DNA of 12,451 nucleotides, from contig URHD01000057.1 of assembly GCA_900547585.1 (NCBI GenBank), positions 1 to 12,451 of the forward strand, read 5' to 3'. Below are positions 6,806 to 12,451 of the stretch, piece after piece. This DNA is from an uncultured bacterium (GTDB lineage: Bacteria; Cyanobacteriota; Vampirovibrionia; Gastranaerophilales; Gastranaerophilaceae). Each line of letters opens with the position of its first letter. Position 1 is the stretch's first letter. The notes beneath the pieces are model-generated. The model ran no database searches, had not been told where the DNA came from, and worked only from the letters and a program-made list of their open reading frames with translations. The translations under genes and the position numbers were made by a program.

Positions 6806-9800
6806 AATTTTATACAATTTAGCCGTATGTACACCGTTTGCAAGGGTTGTGCCATCAGTCATAAAATCAATATAAACTTCATCATCGCCACTCGAGCCGG
6901 TTATCTGGATAATATGTTGTTTAATCGGGTAATGTTCAAGGTTGACTTTGTGCCTGAAAGGCCCGGCGTAGATTGGCAGGTCGGGTTTTCCGATTTCTTT
7001 GCAGAGTTTTTGTGCATAATCGAAAATCGCATCGCGGATTTTGTCGTTGAATTGATATTTCGGGGTTAATTCAATGTTATCGAGCACCAGTGCAGGTTTT
7101 CCGTCAACTTTTGCAATGTAGCACATTGTATTTCCGACAAAATTGTTTTCATCCTCGACTTCGATGCTTGAAATGCACTTGTTCAGGATATAAGCCGGCG
7201 CACTCCAGGAATTGCAGCCTGTGCCTACCGCTGTGCAGCAGGATGCGTGATTTCCCAGGAAAAGCGAGTGGGAAATGTCATTCATATCGGTTTTGTGGAC
7301 TTCAAGGCGTGATATTTCGCCATTTTTGAAGTTTTGTGCGTTTTTAAACTCGTTTTCACGCAGTTTCAGGATGTGATTCAGGATGGTTTGCCTTGCAGAT
7401 TCGACGGTTTCGTCGTTTTGTTTTTGGTTCCAGAAGTTTTCGGTGTTGAACACCTCTTTTATCGCAGAAATCACCTCGCCGATGTCCTTAAACGAGAGCG
7501 GATTTCCGTCTTTGTAGATTCTTGTAATATTTTTGAACCCGTTTTCATACCCGTCTGCGTCGTATTGAACCTCATTGTTCTCTTTCAGTTCAAATCCCTT
7601 GTTTTCAAGCGCCTGAAAGATTTTTCGTGCTTCATTTTCGGGGATTTTCATCATGCATTCGTCATTCAGGTCGGCTTCAATATTTTTCACCGCTGACTGC
7701 TTTGCTTTTTCTACATCGGTTGTTACGACGATTGGAACAAACGAGTTTTTATCGACATTTACCCATTTGTCGTAGTCGATTCCGAGTTTTTTGAACTGAT
7801 TTTTCGTTTCAATGTTTTGTTCAAGGCTGTTGAAGATTTCTGTTGTGCTTTTTTGGGGATTTTGTTTTAAAAGCGTGCATATTTTGGAAAAATAATCCTT
7901 AAAATCGCCGTCGTTTTCATTAAAAAGAGCGAACATGTATTTTGAACCCGTTAAATTCAGGCGTTCTGACAGGTTTTTGTCGTATTCGATGTCGAAAATT
8001 TTGAAGATTTTCCTGTTCAAAAACGTTTTTAACTCATTTTTTGATTCGGGGGTTTTGCTCTTCATTCTTTCAATGTAAAATGTGTGTTCTTTTTCAGTCA
8101 GGTTTTTTAAAGCGCCCAGAACCATCAAATGACCGAGGATTTCTTCACTGTCGGTCAGAGAATTTTTCAAAATAAGGTTCATTTCGCTTTGAATTTGCCT
8201 GATTTTTTCCAGCTCCTGCCCGAAACCGTTTTCATGATAAAGTTTCAGTACCTGATTTTTCAGATTTCTCATTTGCGCGGATTTTTGGTTAATCTGTGTT
8301 TTGATTTGCTCTTTTTCGGCTTCACCTGCCGATGATTTGAGTTTTTGTTTTAAATTTGTGATTTCAGTTTTCAAATTTTCGGTTAACCGGTTGTTTTCAG
8401 CTTCAATTTTGCACAATTCAGGCGGTTTTTTGGAAGAAAGAGAAGATTTTTGTTTTTCGAGTGATTTTTGGAGCTCTTTGAATCGTTCAGATGATTTCGG
8501 GTTTATTATTTCTTTAAAATCTTCATGTTGAAATGCCATCATTTTGTCAGTGGACCGTATAAAATCGCAAAAATTCTGTAATTTCAGCTTAAAAGCATAC
8601 TGCAAAGTTTTTTCACCGATAAAATCTTTTACATCAACGAGCTGATGCGCGATTTGTCCAAATGCCATTATAATGTCTTTATCCGTCAGATCTTCCGTTC
8701 CCTCTCTGAGCGTTTGTTTGTTGGCTTTTGCCATTTCAACCGTTTTTTTGAACTCCGGAAAATTTTTATCGTCAATTCGGAATTTTTTTGAAAGAAGATG
8801 ACCGAATTCCAAGCCGTATTCTCTTATGAAAGATTTTGCATTGTCGATAATTGATTTGTAAATGAAGCAAATTTCCTTATCCCTTATGCGACCGGCGTTG
8901 GTTTTGTAACCGAACGATTCTTTGATTATCTGAAAAATGGTTGTATCTTCATTACTTGTGAACCAGCCATTAGCTGAATCCGTTTTTTCCTGCGGTGCAA
9001 ATGTTTTTTCCAAATCCTTGTAAATATCGACCAGTTTATCCAGATAATCTGCAAGATTTTCATAATTTCTCAAATAAAGCGCAAGGCTTATAATTTTTGG
9101 GTAGTCGGATTGGGCTTTGTATTTTTCAAGTTCAAAAAACAGCTTTTCATCTGCAGTGTTGTCGTTATTATTTAGCAACGAAATCAAATTTATGATTTTT
9201 GAGAGCTGTTTTTCGGAGCCGTCTTCTTTCAAAAATGCATCCGGCATTCTCCTGAGCAATTTATCCGCAATTTCAAAGGCTTTTTCATTAAAAGATCTGT
9301 CCTCGTTTTGACAGGCGGAAATTATTCTGTTGAATTGCCCGAGAGCACCGGTTTTTGGATAAAATTTTCCGTAGTTTTCGTAAAGATATTTATATGCATT
9401 GAGCGTTTTTTCGCAGAACCGGTCGTTGTTGTCATAATTTCTTTTTAAATAATATTTAAAATCCTGCTCTTTGTAATCAGGCTCTGCATTTTGAATAAAA
9501 TCGACCTGTTTTTTGAGGTTTTCAAGCTTTTTCATGTCAAAATAATAATTTTTATCCACCAAATTTGTAGTTATGAGCGTTTTATGGACTTTGAGATAAG
9601 TGGTAAAATATTTTTCAAAAGCCGGGTCAAATTCTCCGTTTTTATTTCTTGCATACTGAATAAACTTTATTACCGCTTCTTTTTTGTCGCTATCTGATAT
9701 ATTCGGAACTTTTTTGACGAAATTTATGATGTTTGCGTCCGGTTTTCCGTCTTCATCGGTGCAGCAGGCAAGAATTTCCCTTGCTAACAGGGCGGGTTCG

Positions 9801-10003
9801 TTTTCGGCGATTTTTTCCGGTGAATTCTTTGATTTAAAGATGTTTTTCAGCATGTCAAGCTCAAATCTGCTCTTAAAAGCTGTTTTTTGGGCTCTTGAGC
9901 AGGAAAAAGTATCATGCACAGCCGGCTGCGAATGATATTTTCTGGGATATTTGCCGATTTTGGGGCTATTTGCTGTCAGGGGCGGGGATTGGTGGATTTT
10001 CAT
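6800..10003 (-). CDS. Large helical-repeat protein with C-terminal CC/DNIE domain
   Basis: Function unknown. Three parts can be seen in the 1067 residues. An Arg/Pro-rich flexible N-terminus (1-55) has neither a signal peptide nor a membrane helix. A long alpha-helical body follows, with a loose repeat of the form I-x-x-C-x-N-x-D-G-x-F-(D/N): 77-100, 114-138, 227-251 and about 273-297. It includes a strong coiled coil at about 504-612 that is rich in Lys, Glu and Gln. The C-terminal domain (about 905-1067) has GNHASCC (C922, C923), then GNTMCYIAKVDGKPALVLDNIEL (DNIE at 975-978) and a helix, AIFDYAQKLCKEIG. The CC...DNIE pattern resembles, from memory, a GNAT-like domain at the end of large uncharacterised bacterial and phage proteins; I cannot verify this here. 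The start is uncertain: no good ribosome site precedes the ATG at 10003, and M51 (9851-9853) is the alternative. It appears to be monocistronic. Confidence 0.85.
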   Translation of the reverse strand: MKIHQSPPLTANSPKIGKYPRKYHSQPAVHDTFSCSRAQKTAFKSRFELDMLKNIFKSKNSPEKIAENEPALLAREILACCTDEDGKPDANIINFVKKVPNISDSDKKEAVIKFIQYARNKNGEFDPAFEKYFTTYLKVHKTLITTNLVDKNYYFDMKKLENLKKQVDFIQNAEPDYKEQDFKYYLKRNYDNNDRFCEKTLNAYKYLYENYGKFYPKTGALGQFNRIISACQNEDRSFNEKAFEIADKLLRRMPDAFLKEDGSEKQLSKIINLISLLNNNDNTADEKLFFELEKYKAQSDYPKIISLALYLRNYENLADYLDKLVDIYKDLEKTFAPQEKTDSANGWFTSNEDTTIFQIIKESFGYKTNAGRIRDKEICFIYKSIIDNAKSFIREYGLEFGHLLSKKFRIDDKNFPEFKKTVEMAKANKQTLREGTEDLTDKDIIMAFGQIAHQLVDVKDFIGEKTLQYAFKLKLQNFCDFIRSTDKMMAFQHEDFKEIINPKSSERFKELQKSLEKQKSSLSSKKPPELCKIEAENNRLTENLKTEITNLKQKLKSSAGEAEKEQIKTQINQKSAQMRNLKNQVLKLYHENGFGQELEKIRQIQSEMNLILKNSLTDSEEILGHLMVLGALKNLTEKEHTFYIERMKSKTPESKNELKTFLNRKIFKIFDIEYDKNLSERLNLTGSKYMFALFNENDGDFKDYFSKICTLLKQNPQKSTTEIFNSLEQNIETKNQFKKLGIDYDKWVNVDKNSFVPIVVTTDVEKAKQSAVKNIEADLNDECMMKIPENEARKIFQALENKGFELKENNEVQYDADGYENGFKNITRIYKDGNPLSFKDIGEVISAIKEVFNTENFWNQKQNDETVESARQTILNHILKLRENEFKNAQNFKNGEISRLEVHKTDMNDISHSLFLGNHASCCTAVGTGCNSWSAPAYILNKCISSIEVEDENNFVGNTMCYIAKVDGKPALVLDNIELTPKYQFNDKIRDAIFDYAQKLCKEIGKPDLPIYAGPFRHKVNLEHYPIKQHIIQITGSSGDDEVYIDFMTDGTTLANGVHTAKLYKII

Positions 10004-10046
10004 ATTTGCTTAATGCATGTGAATCGGAATTTTTGCGTGGTTTTGA

Positions 10047-10072
10047 CTGTTTGTTAATAAATGTTAAAACAG
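10047..10072. repeat. Small imperfect inverted repeat upstream of the 1067-aa gene
   Basis: ctgtt...ttaa and ttaa...aacag form 5+4 bp arms with a small bulge, about 45 bp before the predicted start of the large gene. No convincing promoter boxes were found in 10004-10105, so this is the only structure visible there. It could be an operator or a leader hairpin, or chance in AT-rich DNA. Confidence 0.25.
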
Positions 10073-10105
10073 GGGCGGATGGGGGCTGTCCCGTAAGGAA
10101 ACAAC

Positions 10106-10135
10106 AAAAAAGGACTGCAAAAGCAGCCCTTTTTT
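10106..10135 (-). terminator. Intrinsic terminator of the groESL operon
   Basis: On the minus strand an A6-GGGCTGC arm pairs with GCAGTCC-T6 (13 bp, one G-U pair) around the loop TTTT and ends in a U-run. Its design matches the GH57 terminator. It lies 148 bp past the groEL stop codon, so the transcript should carry the structured spacer 10136-10283. Confidence 0.85.
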
Positions 10136-10283
10136 GACATAAGAATCAGCGCGTATTAATTACTGTAAGCTCCTGTGGTGCTCGACTACGTCTGTGCTCC
10201 TACGTCGCTGATATTAAGTTACGGATTGCAGTCACCGACGACCTGCGTCGGTTCCTTACATCCTTTACTCCGGCTTACGCAGA
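10136..10283 (-). other. Structured non-coding 3' region of groEL
   Basis: No gene is seen in these 148 bp between the groEL stop codon and its terminator. Three structures are visible: a perfect 6-bp hairpin, ccgacg/cgtcgg, with a 5-base loop (10235-10251); a 7-bp long-range pairing, atcagcg (10145-10151) with cgctgat (10206-10212); and two degenerate tandem units enclosed by it, gtgctcgactacgtc (10178-10192) and gtgctcctacgtc (10194-10206). It could be a structured 3' UTR, an inserted repeat element, or a small RNA released from the transcript. Confidence 0.5.
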
Positions 10284-11924
<1,641 letters not shown>

Positions 11925-11963
11925 TTTTATTTTCTCCTTTGATAATAATTTTTTTGTTTTTGA

Positions 11964-12020
11964 CCTGCTTCGCAGGGGATTCCTGTTTTTATGGGAATGA
12001 CAACATTTTTATTGTCATTC
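11964..12020. repeat. REP-like hairpins in the groES-groEL spacer
   Basis: Two small stems lie close together: cctgc/gcagg with a 3-base loop (11964-11976), and a perfect 9-bp gaatgacaa/ttgtcattc with an 8-base loop (11995-12020). An alternative attcc/ggaat pairing (11979-11998) is also possible. The GTCATTCC...GGAATCCCCTGC wording on the minus strand is like intergenic repeats in many bacteria that contain GTCATTCCC and GGGAATC. Transcribed between the two chaperonin genes, it could adjust their ratio by pausing or RNA processing. Confidence 0.55.
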
Positions 12021-12063
12021 TAACTGTTTGGGGGCCCCTGTGCGTTGCCGGTCAGTAAATTGC

Positions 12064-12351
12064 TTATTCCAACACGCCCAAAACATCTTTCACAGAAAGG
12101 ATTTTGAGGTTTTCGTCGTTTAATTTTACGTCAGTACCAGAATATTTTGCGAAAAGCACAACATCGCCGACTTTTACTTCCATTTCTTCTTTTTTGCCGT
12201 CATCAAGAGTTTTCCCCGGGCCTACAGCAATAACTTCACCTTTTTGCGGTTTTTCTTTAGCAGAATCGGGAATAAAAATTCCGCCCGAAGTCTGTTCTGT
12301 GTCGTCAATAACTTTGATAACTATTCTGTCTGAAAGTGGTCTGATAGCCAT
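12064..12351 (-). CDS. groES: Co-chaperonin GroES (Hsp10)
   Basis: GroES is the heptameric lid that caps GroEL and triggers substrate enclosure. The 95 residues are the full family length. It begins with the typical IRPLSDRIVIK strand. The mobile loop that binds GroEL spans about 17-31, with the conserved hydrophobic contact in GGIFIPD (23-29). GEVIAVGPG (38-46), GDVVLFAKYSGTDVK (62-76) and the C-terminal DVLGVLE complete the fold. The start is fixed by an excellent AAAGGAGG sequence 6 bases before the ATG. It is the first gene of the chaperonin operon. No CIRCE (HrcA) operator is present in the 100 bp upstream that can be seen, so heat control, if any, uses another system or a site outside the window. 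Confidence 0.98.
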   Translation of the reverse strand: MAIRPLSDRIVIKVIDDTEQTSGGIFIPDSAKEKPQKGEVIAVGPGKTLDDGKKEEMEVKVGDVVLFAKYSGTDVKLNDENLKILSVKDVLGVLE

Positions 12352-12370
12352 GATTTTCCTCCTTTTATGT

Positions 12371-12390
12371 GTTAAAAAATTCTTCTTAAC
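12371..12390 (-). promoter_or_regulatory. Inverted repeat in the groES leader
   Basis: On the minus strand GTTAAGAA pairs with TTTTTTAAC's outer bases to give an 8-bp stem (one G-U) around a 4-base loop. It lies between the putative -10 and the Shine-Dalgarno sequence. It could be an operator or an RNA thermosensor-like leader hairpin, but it is weak and AT-rich, so chance is possible. It is unlike CIRCE. Confidence 0.3.
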
Positions 12391-12403
12391 CTATCACTTT
12401 CCT

Positions 12404-12417
12404 TTTATACCATCATT
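12404..12417 (-). promoter_or_regulatory. Extended -10 promoter element of groES
   Basis: The minus strand reads AATGATGGTATAAA, where TATAAA (12404-12409) is the -10 and TGG extends it. The -10 lies 52 bp before the groES ATG. Thirteen of these bases are identical to the ftsH promoter region (1972-1984). The -35 region is poor (T-rich, no TTGACA-like hexamer at 17 bp), as is tolerated with an extended -10. Confidence 0.5.
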
Positions 12418-12451
12418 GGATGGAAAAAATTAAAATATTAATTATTTTTTA

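Noticed and set aside
7230..7250. Cys-Cys block read as a papain-like cysteine protease site
   Set aside because: There is no matching His/Asn block in the usual order after the cysteines. The DNIE segment and helix fit a GNAT-like or other fold better.
12352..12451. CIRCE/HrcA operator upstream of groES
   Set aside because: I looked for TTAGCACTC-N9-GAGTGCTAA on both strands and found nothing close. The only inverted repeat is a short AT-rich one.

Overview
This is a bacterial chromosomal window with seven protein-coding genes, all on the minus strand. In transcription order (high to low coordinates) they are groES, groEL, a 1067-residue protein of unknown function, a GH57 alpha-glucan branching-type enzyme, gatA, a secreted TPR/NHL-repeat protein, and ftsH. 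No tRNA, rRNA, CRISPR array, transposase or phage gene was seen. The standard genetic code fits, and the DNA is moderately AT-rich. My best guess at the source is a non-photosynthetic, gut-type cyanobacterial relative (Vampirovibrionia/Gastranaerophilales, 'Melainabacteria'). This rests on the general look of the proteins and on the style of the unknown protein (a short flexible N-terminus, helical repeats, a C-terminal CC...DNIE block). It is inference, not proof: the recognised genes are too widespread to settle it.

Layout. 12352-12451 is the groES leader, with a TATAAA-type -10 and a strong Shine-Dalgarno sequence but no CIRCE operator. groES (12064-12351) and groEL (10284-11924) form the chaperonin operon, although a 139-bp spacer with hairpins separates them. 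The groEL intrinsic terminator lies about 150 bp past its stop codon, beyond a structured non-coding stretch. 6800-10003 is the large unknown gene. Its stop codon lies inside a 29-bp repeat that occurs again just after ftsH (27-55), and at the 6.8-kb copy the repeat is one arm of a long hairpin. 4799-6523 is the GH57 gene, followed by a clear intrinsic terminator. 4403-4749 is a gene-free region holding the gatA promoter and two palindromic elements, one with four alternating copies of GGTGGGAA. gatA (2924-4402) and the TPR/NHL gene (2061-2903) are about 20 bp apart and form a likely two-gene operon. ftsH (62-1933) has its own sigma70-like promoter.

How the genes work together. GroES/GroEL (folding) and FtsH (membrane-protein quality control) are housekeeping proteostasis genes. 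Their upstream regions share a 13-base block that includes the -10 box. GatA is one subunit of the amidotransferase that makes Gln-tRNA(Gln) and/or Asn-tRNA(Asn); gatB and gatC are not in the window. The GH57 enzyme points to alpha-glucan (glycogen-like) storage. The most novel parts are the 1067-residue protein and the small palindromic repeats that occupy most of the intergenic spaces.
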